A DNA stretch of 64,000 nt from positions 1 through 64,000 of the forward strand of contig NZ_QWBU01000010.1 in NCBI RefSeq assembly GCF_003432075.1, read 5' to 3'. The position numbers and the translations under genes are program-made. This document shows positions 23,134 to 33,084 of this stretch, piece after piece (the first letter of the stretch is position 1; each line of letters begins with the position of its first letter). Source of the stretch: Shinella sp. WSJ-2 (lineage in GTDB: Bacteria > Pseudomonadota > Alphaproteobacteria > Rhizobiales > Rhizobiaceae). The notes under the pieces are model-generated. The model did not search any database. It was not told where the DNA came from and saw only the letters and a list, made by a program, of their open reading frames with translations.

Positions 23134-26100
23134 AGAAGTTCAACCTTTCCGACTGGGCGCTCGAACACGCATCGCTCGTCTGGTACTTCATGATCGTCTT
23201 CGCGCTGCTCGGCTTTTTCACCTACCAGAACCTCGGCCGCGAGGAGGACCCGTCCTTCGTCATCAAGACGATGACGATCAGCGCGGCCTGGCCCGGCGCC
23301 TCCGTGGAAGAGACGACGCGGCAAGTGACCGAACGCATCGAACGCAAGCTGGAGGAGCTGGAATCGCTCGACTTCAGCCGCAGCGTCACGACGGCGGGCC
23401 AGACGCTGGTCTTCGTTAACCTGAAGCCGACGACGCGCGCCCGCGATGTGCCCGGTACCTGGCTGACGGTTCGCAACATGATCAATGACATCCGAGGGCA
23501 GTTCCCCTCCGGTGTTATCGGGCCTGCCTTCAACGACCGTTTCGGCGACGTCTTCGGCAACATCTATGCCTTCACCGCCGATGGCCTGACGCCGCGCCAA
23601 CTGCGCGACTATGTCGAGGATGCCCGCACCCGTATCCTCACCGTGCCGAATGTCGGCAAGGTCGATCTGGTCGGCGCGCAGGACGAGGTGATCTATCTCG
23701 AATTCTCGACTCGCCAGCTTGCGGCGCTCGGCATCTCCACCCAGCAGGTTGTCTCGACGTTGCAGGCGCAGAACGCCATTGCACCCTCCGGCGTGGTCCA
23801 GGCCGGCGGTGAGCGCGTCAGCGTGCGCGTCGGCGGGCAGTTTTCCTCCGAAGCGAGCCTGCGCGACGTCAATCTGCGCGTCAACAATCGCTTCTTCCGC
23901 CTGAGCGATATCGCTACGATCACCCGCGGTTACGAGGACCCGCCGTCCAGTCTCTTCCGCTTCAACGGCGAGCCGGCGATCGGTCTTGCCATCGGCATGA
24001 AACAGGGCGCCAACCTGCTCGAATTCGGCGCGAAGGTGGAGAAGGAAATCGAAATCCTCTCGCATGACCTGCCCGTCGGCGTCGACGTGCATCTGGTTTC
24101 CGACCAGCCGAAGGTCGTCGAGGAGGCCGTGTCGGGCTTCACGCAAGCGCTGTTCGAGGCGGTCGCCATCGTTCTGATCGTCAGCTTTGTCAGCCTTGGC
24201 ATCCGCGCCGGTCTCGTCGTGGCGCTCTCGATCCCGCTGACGCTCGCGATCACATTCGTCTTCATGTATTACGACGGCATATCGTTGCAGCGCGTGTCGC
24301 TCGGCGCGCTGATCATCGCGCTCGGCCTGCTGGTCGACGACGCCATGATCGCCGTCGAAATGATGGTGGCGCGGCTTGAGGCGGGCGACACGCTGCGCAA
24401 GGCGGCGACCTATGTCTATACCTCCACCGCCTTCCCCATGTTGACTGGCACCCTGGTGACGGTAGCGGGCTTCATCCCGATCGGCCTCAACAGCAGTGCC
24501 GCCGGCGAGTTCACCTTCAGCCTCTTCGTCGTCATCGCGATCTCGCTCGTCGTCTCCTGGGTGGTGGCTGTCATCTTCACGCCGCTGCTCGGCGTCACGA
24601 TCCTGCCGAAGAGCATGAAGAGCCATCATGAGCAGAAGGGCTGGTTCGGCCGTACCTTCGCCCGCATCCTCGATGTCTGCATGCGCTGGAAGTGGACAAC
24701 GATCGTCGCGACCGTGCTCATCTTTGTCCTCTCTGTCTTCGGTATGCGTTTCGTGCCGGAGCAGTTCTTCCCGTCTTCGGACCGTCCTGAGCTCGTCATC
24801 GACTGGGCCCTGCCGCAGAATGCCTCGATTGCCGAGACCAATGCGCAGATTGCCAAGTTCGAAGAGGAGAAGCTGAAGGGCAATCCCGATATCGAGCGCT
24901 GGTCGTCTTATGTCGGGGAAGGGGCCGTGCGCTTCCTGCTGTCCTTCGACGTGCAGCCGCCGTCGCCGGCCTTCGGCCAGACGGTCATCGTCAGCAAGGA
25001 CCTCGAGGCGCGGGATCGCCTGAGGGCCGACCTTCAGGACTATTTGCGCAAGACCTTCGTCGGCACCGACGCGCTGGTCAAACTGCTCGATATCGGCCCG
25101 CCGGTGGGGCGACCGATCCAGTATCGCATCAGCGGTCCCGATATCCAGGAGGTGCGCAGCCACGCGCTGGCCTTCGGCGAAGTGCTCGGCAAAAACACCC
25201 GTCTCGGCGATATCGTCTATGACTGGAACGAGCCGGCGCGCGTCGTGAAGGTCGATGTTCTCCAGGACAAGGCCCGCCAGCTCGGCGTGACCTCGCAGGA
25301 TATTGCCTCGGCGCTAAACGGCGTCACCGGCGGCACCACCGTCACCCAGATTCGCGACGACGTCTATCTGATCGATGTCATCGGCCGGGCGCGGGCGGTG
25401 GAGCGCGAATCCATCGAGACCCTGCGTCAGTTGCAGCTGCCCACGGCAAACGGTACCTCGGTGCCGCTCGCCGCTGTCGCGAACTTCCGCTACGAGATGG
25501 AGCAGCCCGTCGTGTGGCGCCGCTCGCGCCAGCCGACCATCACCGTCAAGGCGAGCATTACGGGCGGTGTGCAGCCGGCGACGATCGTCTCGCAGATGGA
25601 CAAGGACGTCGCGAGCTTCCGCGAAACGCTGCCCTCCGGCTACCAGATCACAGTCGGCGGTTCGGTGGAGGAAAGCGCCAACAGCCAGGCGCCGATCGTT
25701 GCGGTCGTGCCGCTGATGCTGTTTGCGATGGCCACCATCCTGATGCTGCAGTTGCAGAGCTTCTCACGGCTGTTCCTCGTCTTCGCCGTGGCGCCGCTTG
25801 CGTTGATCGGGGTGGTCATAGCGCTGCTCGGCAGTGGCGCGCCGCTCGGTTTCGTAGCGATCCTCGGCGTGCTGGCGCTGATCGGCATCCTCATCCGCAA
25901 CTCGGTCATCCTTGTCGTGCAGATCGAGGATCTGAGGCGGGAGGGTATGCCTGCGTGGGCGGCGGTTCGCGAGGCGACGGAGCACCGCATGCGGCCTATC
26001 ATGCTGACGGCAGCGGCGGCGAGCCTGGCGCTCATCCCCATTTCACGCGAAGTCTTCTGGGGACCGATGGCCTATGCCATGATGGGCGGCATCATTGTCG

Positions 26101-26213
26101 GCACGGTACTGACGCTGCTTTTCCTGCCGGCGCTGTATATTGCCTGGTTCCGTATCAAGCCGGAAGAACGTCAGGAGTCTGTCGCTCAGTCGGCGCCGAT
26201 CGAGGCCTCGTAA
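23130..26213 (+). CDS. RND multidrug efflux permease (HAE1 family)
   Basis: A 1027-residue proton-driven RND transporter of normal length with twelve expected membrane helices in two repeats, each followed by a large periplasmic loop. The N-terminal segment LGREEDPSFVIKTM is typical of the TriC/VexF-like branch rather than AcrB itself. The proton-relay Asp pair is in GLLVDDAMIAVE (about residues 400-410), and IGILIRNSVILVVQIEDL in the second half holds the helix-10 residues. It is coupled by ATGA to the second adaptor. Substrate cannot be read from sequence. The outer-membrane partner is probably the orphan duct at 12081-13511 or another elsewhere. The stop is followed by a hairpin without a T-run. 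Confidence 0.93.
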   Translation: MKKFNLSDWALEHASLVWYFMIVFALLGFFTYQNLGREEDPSFVIKTMTISAAWPGASVEETTRQVTERIERKLEELESLDFSRSVTTAGQTLVFVNLKPTTRARDVPGTWLTVRNMINDIRGQFPSGVIGPAFNDRFGDVFGNIYAFTADGLTPRQLRDYVEDARTRILTVPNVGKVDLVGAQDEVIYLEFSTRQLAALGISTQQVVSTLQAQNAIAPSGVVQAGGERVSVRVGGQFSSEASLRDVNLRVNNRFFRLSDIATITRGYEDPPSSLFRFNGEPAIGLAIGMKQGANLLEFGAKVEKEIEILSHDLPVGVDVHLVSDQPKVVEEAVSGFTQALFEAVAIVLIVSFVSLGIRAGLVVALSIPLTLAITFVFMYYDGISLQRVSLGALIIALGLLVDDAMIAVEMMVARLEAGDTLRKAATYVYTSTAFPMLTGTLVTVAGFIPIGLNSSAAGEFTFSLFVVIAISLVVSWVVAVIFTPLLGVTILPKSMKSHHEQKGWFGRTFARILDVCMRWKWTTIVATVLIFVLSVFGMRFVPEQFFPSSDRPELVIDWALPQNASIAETNAQIAKFEEEKLKGNPDIERWSSYVGEGAVRFLLSFDVQPPSPAFGQTVIVSKDLEARDRLRADLQDYLRKTFVGTDALVKLLDIGPPVGRPIQYRISGPDIQEVRSHALAFGEVLGKNTRLGDIVYDWNEPARVVKVDVLQDKARQLGVTSQDIASALNGVTGGTTVTQIRDDVYLIDVIGRARAVERESIETLRQLQLPTANGTSVPLAAVANFRYEMEQPVVWRRSRQPTITVKASITGGVQPATIVSQMDKDVASFRETLPSGYQITVGGSVEESANSQAPIVAVVPLMLFAMATILMLQLQSFSRLFLVFAVAPLALIGVVIALLGSGAPLGFVAILGVLALIGILIRNSVILVVQIEDLRREGMPAWAAVREATEHRMRPIMLTAAAASLALIPISREVFWGPMAYAMMGGIIVGTVLTLLFLPALYIAWFRIKPEERQESVAQSAPIEAS

Positions 26214-26626
26214 CGCTCTCTCAATTTCGCCCACATCCCTCGAAAGGGTCGGGCAAGGCACGGTTCCGAAAAGGAGCCGTGACTTAAGTGTAGCTGATTC
26301 CATCGGACTGGCTGCGGCCGGCGTGCTGATCCTTGTTATCGGGGTGGAGCGGTTGCGTTCTTTTTGTCGCACCCGCCATTAAAAAGCCGGTGGAAAAAGT
26401 TGATTTTGAACACAAACGGGCAAGGCCGCTTTTCAGGCTGTAACGAATGTGCAAGGGATTTGCTCCATGGTGTCGGCGGGGGCCGTGAGTGTGCATGATT
26501 GGGACAAGGTTTGGTCATGGGACTTGACGAAACGTCTGAACTGCATGTCTATGCCGATCCGGCGTGGCGAGCGGCCGGTTCTTGCCTCGTGTCTATGAAG
26601 ACGCGGTCAACAGGAAATGCAGTGTG
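26214..26626. other. Intergenic region between RND and capsule operons
   Basis: A CACGGTTCC/GGAGCCGTG hairpin (26259-26281, one G-T pair) without a T-run lies 45 nt after the permease stop. TTGACG at 26524 with GTCTAT 17 bp on is a weak promoter candidate for the capsule genes. Open frames here have no ribosome-binding sites and were not called. Confidence 0.4.
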
Positions 26627-27844
26627 ATGATCGGAATTGAAGACGTGAATGGGCCGCGCAGGGCGTTGAGCGTATTTACGCGTATTCTTGCGGCCGGTAC
26701 GGTGTTGACGCTGGCCGGTTGCGTGGTCCCGAATGACGGACCGCTGACCCAGGAAGTGCTTTCCGCCGGCGCAGGCGGCAAGACCTACGAAATTCCCCAG
26801 ACCAAGCTCATCTTCGACGTCGTCGATATCGACCAGCGCGTCGCCAATGGCGTCAATGCCGGCGTTCGCCAGGGCTTGTCCAGCACCTTCGGCTTCGGTG
26901 GCGGCGGCAGCACGCCGGTCATCGGTGTCGGCGACCGTCTGGAAGTCACGATTTTCGAAGCAGGTCCCGATGGCCTCTTCTCGACCGTCGAGCGTAAGTC
27001 GACGACGATCCCTGTCGTTGTGCAGCCGGATGGTCATGGCCAGATTCCGTATGTCGGATCCGTGCGTTTCGCCGGTATGACCATCGATTCAGCCCGCGCG
27101 ACGATCGTCGATGCGCTTAAAGCGAAGGCGGTCGAGCCCGACGTCATCGTAGCTATGGCGGACAACGCGTCGCGCACTGTTTCGGTGCAGGGCGATGTGA
27201 ACAAATCGACGATCGTGCCGCTCGGCCTGAACGGCGTTCACCTCAGCGAGGTGATCGCCATGGCGGGCGGCGCGTCAAAGCAGCCTTACGACACCTATGT
27301 CAGCCTGAAGCGCGGTGGTCGCTCGCGCTCGGTTCTGCTGCAGACGGTCATCGACAATCCGAAGGAAGACATCTACGTCAAGCCGGACGATCAGATCTAC
27401 GTCAGCTACGACCCGCAGACCTTCTCGGCGCTGGGCCAGACGGAGAAGAGCGGCAAGATTCCGTTCAACGCCGCCAAGCTCAGCCTCGTCGAGGCCGCAG
27501 CGCTTGCCGGCGGCGGCAATATCGCGACGGCTGACCCCAAGGGCTATTTCGTCTTCCGTTACGAAAACGAAAACGTCTATCGCAGCGTTGTCGGCGACGA
27601 TCGCTTCCGTGATCTGATCTCGCGCGGCATGGCACCGGATGGTGAAGGCCGTTATCCGATCGTCTATCGCCTCGATCTCGGCGCGACGCAGAGCTACATC
27701 ATTGCGCAGAACTTCCCCGTGCGGAACAAGGACGTGATCTATCTTTCGCGGCATGTCGCAACGGATCTGGCGAAGTTCCTGAGTATTCTTTCCAGCGGGT
27801 CCAGCGCAGCCTATAATATTCAACGCACTGCCAGGGCGCTCTAA
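26627..27844 (+). CDS. Capsule polysaccharide export outer-membrane lipoprotein (Wza/CtrA/BexD type)
   Basis: A 405-residue outer-membrane polysaccharide export protein. The N-terminus (RRALSVFTRILAAGTVLTLAGC) is a lipoprotein signal with lipobox LAGC, followed by the PES domain (GVGDRLEVTIFEAGPDG) and SLBB repeats (SVQGDVNKSTIVPL, LSLVEAAALAGGG). Proteins of this family form the octameric outer-membrane channel for capsule. The start at 26627 (or GTG 26624) places the signal peptide properly; the longer GTG frame from 26564 adds 21 unlikely residues. It heads a plus-strand group with kpsC and kpsS. The ABC export genes face it from the opposite strand at 31.6-34.5 kb, so the whole region is an ABC-dependent capsule locus. 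Confidence 0.9.
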   Translation: MIGIEDVNGPRRALSVFTRILAAGTVLTLAGCVVPNDGPLTQEVLSAGAGGKTYEIPQTKLIFDVVDIDQRVANGVNAGVRQGLSSTFGFGGGGSTPVIGVGDRLEVTIFEAGPDGLFSTVERKSTTIPVVVQPDGHGQIPYVGSVRFAGMTIDSARATIVDALKAKAVEPDVIVAMADNASRTVSVQGDVNKSTIVPLGLNGVHLSEVIAMAGGASKQPYDTYVSLKRGGRSRSVLLQTVIDNPKEDIYVKPDDQIYVSYDPQTFSALGQTEKSGKIPFNAAKLSLVEAAALAGGGNIATADPKGYFVFRYENENVYRSVVGDDRFRDLISRGMAPDGEGRYPIVYRLDLGATQSYIIAQNFPVRNKDVIYLSRHVATDLAKFLSILSSGSSAAYNIQRTARAL

Positions 27845-27921
27845 ACGCGTTGTGCTGCCATCCGCAGTGTCGAAAACGCTGCGGATGGCCGGTGGTAGGC
27901 GTTCGATCGATAGGGAGCTGG

Positions 27922-29949
27922 ATGGTCGGGCGGGCACGCAAAACCTATGCGCTTCTTTCGCATGGCCTCTGGCGACAGCGGAACGATATTGCGCGTTTGC
28001 TTGACGCTGATATTGTCGCATGGCCCTTTGTTCTTACCAACAGGATCGATGGTTTCATCGGTTGGGGGCGGCGGCCGTCTGGCATGCGTGCCGTTCAGCT
28101 TGCCAAGCGGTTCGGCAAGGAGATCCTTACGCTTGAGGATGGCTTCCTGCGGGGCTTTGCACCGGGGCAGGCCGAACCAAGCCACTCCTATGTGATCGAC
28201 CGGCAGGGTATCTATTTCGAGACACGGCATCCAAACGATCTCGAAAACCTGCTGGCGCAGCCACAGACGGATCCATTGGCGCTGGAGCGGGCACGTCGTC
28301 TGATGGCGTGGCTGCGGGAGGAGCGCCTCTCCAAATACAACAACAGTCCACTCGTAACCCCGGCAGTCGCCGGTGTGCCGCAGGGCCGCCCGTTCGTGCT
28401 CCTCGTCGATCAGGTCGCAGGTGACGCCTCCATTGCCGGTGCTGGTGCTGATGCCGAACGTTTCCAGCTTATGCTGGAGCATGCCGCCGCGTCCAATCCG
28501 GACAAGACGCTTGTCGTGCGCACCCATCCAGCTGCCGGCGAAAAAAGCCTGCTGCGCCAAGCTGCAGCGGCGCTTGGTTTGGCAATCGTTGTGCCCGAGC
28601 GCATGAACCCCTGGCCTTTGCTGGAAGAGGCCGACGGCGTCTATACCGTGTCGAGCCAGCTCGGCTTCGAAGCGCTAATGGCCGGCCGTCCGGTTCATTG
28701 CTTTGGCTCCACCTATTATTCCGGCCGGGGTCTGACGGAGGATCACGGGGAACTCAATGTGGCTAAGGGGCCGGCCTCTCTGGAGCAAGTTTTTCACGCG
28801 GCCTTTCTTGATTACACGCGCTATCTGGACCTGCATACAAGGCAGCTTTGTTCTGCGGAATGCGCCATCGAGCAGGCGATCACCCTACGCAACCAACGCT
28901 CCCGTTTGACACGCAAGGTGTTTACAGCCGGGTTCTCGCCATGGAAGCGCCGCGCCATGACGCCGTTCCTGAAGGGCATGGCGGGGGATCCCGTTCACCT
29001 GCGCTCCATGGAGGCCGCCGTGCGGGCCGCACAGGCTGCGGGTGGTATCGTGGCCGTGTGGGGCAGTGACAAGCCCTTGCCCGATACGGCGCCGGCGATC
29101 CGCCTCGAGGATGGCTTCATCCGTTCGAAGGGGCTCGGCGTGGCGTTGACGCTTCCTTCCTCCATCGCCATCGATGACGATCATGTCTACTATGACGCAC
29201 GCGGCGCGAGCCGCCTCGAAACCCTGATCGAGGAAGGCGTGTTTGACGAGCGCCTGTTGGCCCGCGCACGCAGCCTCGCCCGCCTTTTGATCGAGCGCGG
29301 TGTCTCGAAGTATAATCTTGGCACCGCTGCAAACTTGCCTGTCGTGGCTGAGGGGCGGATGAAGATCCTCATTCCAGGTCAGGTGGAGAAGGATGCCTCC
29401 ATCCGCTACGGGTCGCCCGAAGTACGATCCAATGCCGCCCTCGTCACGGCAGTGCGGCAGCTCTATCCCGATGCCTTCATCGTTTACAAGATGCACCCCG
29501 ATGTGGTCTCCGGTGTGCGGGGCGGCGGCGATGCGCCGAGTGATGCGGACCGAATCGCCTTGGATGGTGACGTCCTTCAGTGGATCGCCTGGGCTGATCG
29601 TGTGGAGACCATGACGTCGCTGACCGGGTTTGAAGCGCTTCTGCGCGGCAAAATGGTCGGAGTGCATGGCATGCCGTTTTATGCCGGCTGGGGCCTCACC
29701 GAAGACCGCCTTGCTATCCCGCGCCGGCGGCGCAGGATCGATTTCGACATGCTCGTGGCTGCGAGCCTCATTCTCTATCCGCTCTATGTGCATCCTCTAA
29801 GCGGTCTTCCATGCCGGCCGGAAGACCTTGTCACGGAGATTTCCGGTGGCGCCACGAAAAAGTCCGGTCCGTTGGGCATGCTTTTTTTAGGTGCGGCGCA
29901 ACAAATAAACCGGTTGGGGGTCTTGTTGCGCGACTCCCGGTTGCGGTAG
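27922..29949 (+). CDS. kpsC: Capsular polysaccharide beta-Kdo transferase KpsC
   Basis: A 675-residue protein built of two homologous halves, the signature of KpsC. The first half has LEDGFLRGF and YNNSPL; the second half repeats LEDGFIRSKGLG and YNLG, each with the QVEKDAS/QVAGDAS type segment and an HPD/HPA motif. KpsC uses CMP-Kdo to build the beta-linked poly-Kdo linker on lyso-phosphatidylglycerol, acting after KpsS. This linker anchors group 2-like capsules. The ATG at 27922 has AGGGAG upstream and gives MVGRARKTYALLSHG; the longer frame from 27850 is discarded. In Sinorhizobium the comparable gene is rkpJ. It lies 77 bp after the export lipoprotein gene. Confidence 0.9.
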   Translation: MVGRARKTYALLSHGLWRQRNDIARLLDADIVAWPFVLTNRIDGFIGWGRRPSGMRAVQLAKRFGKEILTLEDGFLRGFAPGQAEPSHSYVIDRQGIYFETRHPNDLENLLAQPQTDPLALERARRLMAWLREERLSKYNNSPLVTPAVAGVPQGRPFVLLVDQVAGDASIAGAGADAERFQLMLEHAAASNPDKTLVVRTHPAAGEKSLLRQAAAALGLAIVVPERMNPWPLLEEADGVYTVSSQLGFEALMAGRPVHCFGSTYYSGRGLTEDHGELNVAKGPASLEQVFHAAFLDYTRYLDLHTRQLCSAECAIEQAITLRNQRSRLTRKVFTAGFSPWKRRAMTPFLKGMAGDPVHLRSMEAAVRAAQAAGGIVAVWGSDKPLPDTAPAIRLEDGFIRSKGLGVALTLPSSIAIDDDHVYYDARGASRLETLIEEGVFDERLLARARSLARLLIERGVSKYNLGTAANLPVVAEGRMKILIPGQVEKDASIRYGSPEVRSNAALVTAVRQLYPDAFIVYKMHPDVVSGVRGGGDAPSDADRIALDGDVLQWIAWADRVETMTSLTGFEALLRGKMVGVHGMPFYAGWGLTEDRLAIPRRRRRIDFDMLVAASLILYPLYVHPLSGLPCRPEDLVTEISGGATKKSGPLGMLFLGAAQQINRLGVLLRDSRLR

Positions 29950-30118
29950 TATAGCAACCATAAGGTGGAGATGTCGTGCCGATTGGATCATGGGGATTGT
30001 TGCCCGTCCACATCGCATGGGGGATTTTTGGGGAAGCGCGGCTGATGCAATTGCTAAAGAGGCAGCTTTGTGCCATGACGGATGCTTCTAGCATCATTCC
30101 GAGTTGAGCCAGCCTGTC

Positions 30119-31555
30119 ATGACTGAGCAGCATGATAAAGATTTGAAGGCCGGTCGATTTGAGTCCGATAGTGCTTCATCAATTGGCTCGCGCCTGATAA
30201 ATCTTTCATTGCGTCGCAAATTTTCGAAGCGTTTCCCTTCGAAAAGTGCGCCGCGTGTGCTTTTGTTGCAGGGGCCGGTCGGCCCGTTCTTCCGGAAAGT
30301 GCAAAATCTTCTCAATCAAAACGGCTTCGAAGCTTGGCGCGTTTGCTTCAATGCTGGCGACCGGCTTTTTGCGCGTGGTAGCCAGAATCTACATTTTTCG
30401 GGTACCGCGGACGCTTGGCGTGAATGGTTCACGGAGATTGTCGGCGAACACGGTTTCGATTATGTTGTTCTTTTCGGCTGCGAGCGTGAAATCCACAAGA
30501 TTGCGCGCGAGCAATGTGTTGTGCTCGGCGTTCCGGTTCTCTGTCTTGAAGAGGGCTATATTCGTCCCGGTTTCGTGACGATGGAATTGGGTGGTAACAA
30601 CTGGCGCTCTCCTATCATGGGCAAGCTGCCGGAAGAGGGTGACTCCGACGCTCTCGTCGAGCGGCCGAAGGGGGTAAGCTACCCTTCTTCATTCGGTGCA
30701 ATGGCAACCTATGCCTATACTTATTTCGCCGTTCGGGGTGTGTTTTCTAAGCTGAGCGAGCGCAAGCTTTTTCACAAGCCTAAGCGTTCATTCGTCCGGG
30801 AGATGTTTTACTGGATCAAGAACTACTATCGAAAGTTCAGCAATCTCGGCCGAAACTACCGCAGCATGGAGCGCTTGCTTGAGCATCATGACAAACGTTA
30901 CTATCTGGTACCGTTGCAGGTTCATGACGACGGTCAGCTTGGTGCTGCTGCGAGCGGTTGGAGCAATCAGAAACTCATTCTGAAATCGATCGTATCCTTT
31001 GCGCGGAATGCGCCGGCGGCGTGCCAGCTTGTGTTCAAGATTCATCCCATGGAACGCGGGCATAGCCAAGATAGCCAATTCATCCGCCAAGTGAGCGTTC
31101 TTAATAATGTTGCGGACCGTGTTCATATCCTTGATGGCGGCTCACTAGGACTTCTGACCCGGCATTCTGCCGGTATGGTTACGATCAACAGCACATCCGG
31201 CCTGTCTGCTTTGCTGCATGGTGTTCCACTTGCTGTCCTGGGACAAGCTTTTTACCGTCATCCAAATCTCGCCTTTTGTGTAAAGAAAGGCATTGAGCTT
31301 GATCAGTTCTGGTCATCCGGTCATGTGGCTCCAGCGAGCCTTCGTCGCGAGTATCTGAATTGGATCACCCGGAAGTGTTTGCAGCCTGGTGATTTTTACG
31401 CTTATGAGGGAATGGAGGTCGCTGCGAGTTCGCTTCTGGCAAAGCTTCGCGAGCTTGATGAAGTGTCAGGATCAGTGAGTCAGCTGCGTTTGCAGGCTGA
31501 TGTCGTTGACTACACATCCGAGCGCTTTCGCGCTGCTCAAAGAGCAAAAAACTGA
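30119..31555 (+). CDS. kpsS: KpsS-like capsule Kdo transferase
   Basis: A 478-residue protein of the KpsS/LipB-like family. Features include RVLLLQGPVGPFFRKV near the N-terminus, LEEGYIRPGFVTME, FKIHPMERGH, and the ITINSTSGL-type VTINSTSGLSALLHGVP segment that forms the donor-binding region. KpsS adds the first Kdo to lyso-phosphatidylglycerol before KpsC extends it. The gene uses many A/T-ending codons and is visibly lower in G+C than its neighbours, as are the 170 bases before it, so it may have been acquired separately or be under different selection. The start is uncertain: ATG at 30119 has a weak ribosome-binding site and TTG at 30104 is possible. Confidence 0.8.
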   Translation: MTEQHDKDLKAGRFESDSASSIGSRLINLSLRRKFSKRFPSKSAPRVLLLQGPVGPFFRKVQNLLNQNGFEAWRVCFNAGDRLFARGSQNLHFSGTADAWREWFTEIVGEHGFDYVVLFGCEREIHKIAREQCVVLGVPVLCLEEGYIRPGFVTMELGGNNWRSPIMGKLPEEGDSDALVERPKGVSYPSSFGAMATYAYTYFAVRGVFSKLSERKLFHKPKRSFVREMFYWIKNYYRKFSNLGRNYRSMERLLEHHDKRYYLVPLQVHDDGQLGAAASGWSNQKLILKSIVSFARNAPAACQLVFKIHPMERGHSQDSQFIRQVSVLNNVADRVHILDGGSLGLLTRHSAGMVTINSTSGLSALLHGVPLAVLGQAFYRHPNLAFCVKKGIELDQFWSSGHVAPASLRREYLNWITRKCLQPGDFYAYEGMEVAASSLLAKLRELDEVSGSVSQLRLQADVVDYTSERFRAAQRAKN

Positions 31556-31585
31556 TTCCTTTGTGATAAATAAAAGAATAGGCCA

Positions 31586-32269
31586 TTAGGCCGATTTTGA
31601 TCGCGCCGCAGTAGAGCGCAGAATTTCCTCATGGACCTGAATAGCCTCTTCAATATCATTGAAGAACGTCAGTTGGCCGTTGTGCATCACGCCGCCTATG
31701 TCGCAGAACGAGCGGAGCAAGCCGGCAGAGTGTGAAACGAGCAAGAGGGAGGCATTTTCTCGTCGCTGCTCGAAGACTTCCTTACATTTCTTCTTGAACG
31801 TGGAGTCACCAACGGCAATTACCTCATCGATCAGAAAATACTCGAACTCGATCGCCATGCAAATGCCGAACGCAAGCCGCGCCTTCATGCCGGCGGAGTA
31901 GGTCTTGACCGGCATATCCAGATAAGGCCCCAGTTCCGAAAACTCCGTGACGAAATCGAGCACTTTGTTGCGCGGCTTGCCGTAGATATCGGCAATGAAG
32001 CGGGTGTTCTGGGCGCCTGTGAGCTTGCCATGAACGCCGCCATTGAAACCTAGAGGCCAAGAGATCCTGCCTTCACGCAGAATACGTCCGGAATCCGGCA
32101 TTTCACTACCAGAAATCATCCGCATCATGGTGGATTTGCCCGCGCCGTTTCTGCCGAGGATGCCGATATTGATGCCCGGAGGAAAGGTCGCGGTGAAGCT
32201 TTCAAGGATAGTCTTCTTGCCACCGTCAGGGCGAGGGTAGGCCTTACTGACCTTATCAAAGATAATCAT
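31586..32269 (-). CDS. kpsT: Capsule polysaccharide ABC exporter ATPase KpsT
   Basis: A 227-residue ATPase of the ABC-2 polysaccharide exporter type. Walker A is GRNGAGKST (about 37-45), the shortened signature is SAGMKARLAF and Walker B is YFLIDE, with a switch His in LLVSHSAG. These features and the length are typical of KpsT/CtrD/BexA. It energises export of lipid-linked capsule chains through KpsM. Its ATG overlaps the KpsM stop by 4 nt. The gene is the last of the minus-strand set kpsE-kpsM-kpsT and converges with kpsS, with 30 bp between stops. In rhizobia the corresponding set is called rkpRST. Confidence 0.92.
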   Translation of the reverse strand: MIIFDKVSKAYPRPDGGKKTILESFTATFPPGINIGILGRNGAGKSTMMRMISGSEMPDSGRILREGRISWPLGFNGGVHGKLTGAQNTRFIADIYGKPRNKVLDFVTEFSELGPYLDMPVKTYSAGMKARLAFGICMAIEFEYFLIDEVIAVGDSTFKKKCKEVFEQRRENASLLLVSHSAGLLRSFCDIGGVMHNGQLTFFNDIEEAIQVHEEILRSTAARSKSA

Positions 32270-33060
32270 GAGCTGATGATTCTTCTACGAAAGATACGCT
32301 CAAGGCTCAGGGCAGTTGCAAGCAAACCGGTAGAAAGGCCAAGCAGGTATTCCTTGCTGAGCAGCGGGTTGTAATCGAGATAGGTCGACGTCCGGAACCA
32401 CTCGACGCAGTGCACGAACGGGTTCCACCAAAGAATGGCCTGAAATTCTGGCGGCGTTTCAGTCGGCAAGAAGAAAACCCCCGACATCAGCATTAGTGGC
32501 ATGTTCAGTACGTTGAGAAATGTATCATAGCGAGGAACAAGACCGCTGACCGTGGCATTAAAAGCAGCAAAGGCAAGCGCAAAATACAGAATCGCCAGCA
32601 GGCATTCGGCGAATTGGGCGGGATAGACGATAACCGAGCGGTCCATTGTGAGGGAAAGCCCTCCCATGAACAACCAGCAGATAATGAGCCAGATCGTCGT
32701 TTCGGTGAGGAACGTGGCGATGATGGTATCCAGCGGACGGACAAGTGGATACGTCAACATCGGCTGATTGCTGATGATCCCCCGTTCTGACTTGCGTGCA
32801 ATGCCGCGTGTCATTCGAAAACCGAAAATACCGGTGAGAACGAAAAGAATCGCATTATCGCCGAAGGGAATCCGAGTGCCCATCGACGCGTGGATGGCGA
32901 GATAGATGCCAACATAGGCCATGGGCTCTAGCAGAACCCATATGAAGCCAATGCGACTTTCGCCGAAGCGCGTCACTGCGCTCCTCACGACAAGCGCGGC
33001 GATAACCCGCATGTTCTCGTTAAGGGCATAAGCAAAACTTTTTTCAGTTGCTATCTTCAT
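32266..33060 (-). CDS. kpsM: Capsule polysaccharide ABC exporter permease KpsM
   Basis: A 264-residue ABC-2 permease with six predicted membrane helices. Family segments are SRIGFIWVLLEPMAYVGIYL after an amphipathic N-terminus, and the C-terminal FFLPTETPPEFQAILWWNPFVHCVEWFR, the characteristic loop and re-entrant region of KpsM/CtrC/BexB. It forms the inner-membrane pore for capsule chains. It overlaps kpsT by ATGA and starts 24 bp after the kpsE stop, so the three genes are one operon. Two Cys-containing helices and the YNPLLSKEYLLGL tail are within family variation. Confidence 0.92.
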   Translation of the reverse strand: MKIATEKSFAYALNENMRVIAALVVRSAVTRFGESRIGFIWVLLEPMAYVGIYLAIHASMGTRIPFGDNAILFVLTGIFGFRMTRGIARKSERGIISNQPMLTYPLVRPLDTIIATFLTETTIWLIICWLFMGGLSLTMDRSVIVYPAQFAECLLAILYFALAFAAFNATVSGLVPRYDTFLNVLNMPLMLMSGVFFLPTETPPEFQAILWWNPFVHCVEWFRTSTYLDYNPLLSKEYLLGLSTGLLATALSLERIFRRRIISS

Positions 33061-33084
33061 CGTACCGCTCGGTTTCAGGCGCCG

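Noticed and set aside
23022-25163. Minus-strand 713-codon open frame
   Set aside because: Antisense to the RND permease; composition of a shadow (Asp/Arg/Glu/His repeats), no ribosome-binding site.
26140-26382. Short plus-strand frame with a hydrophobic run after the RND permease
   Set aside because: The frame overlaps the permease end and has no start codon with ribosome-binding site before the hydrophobic part.
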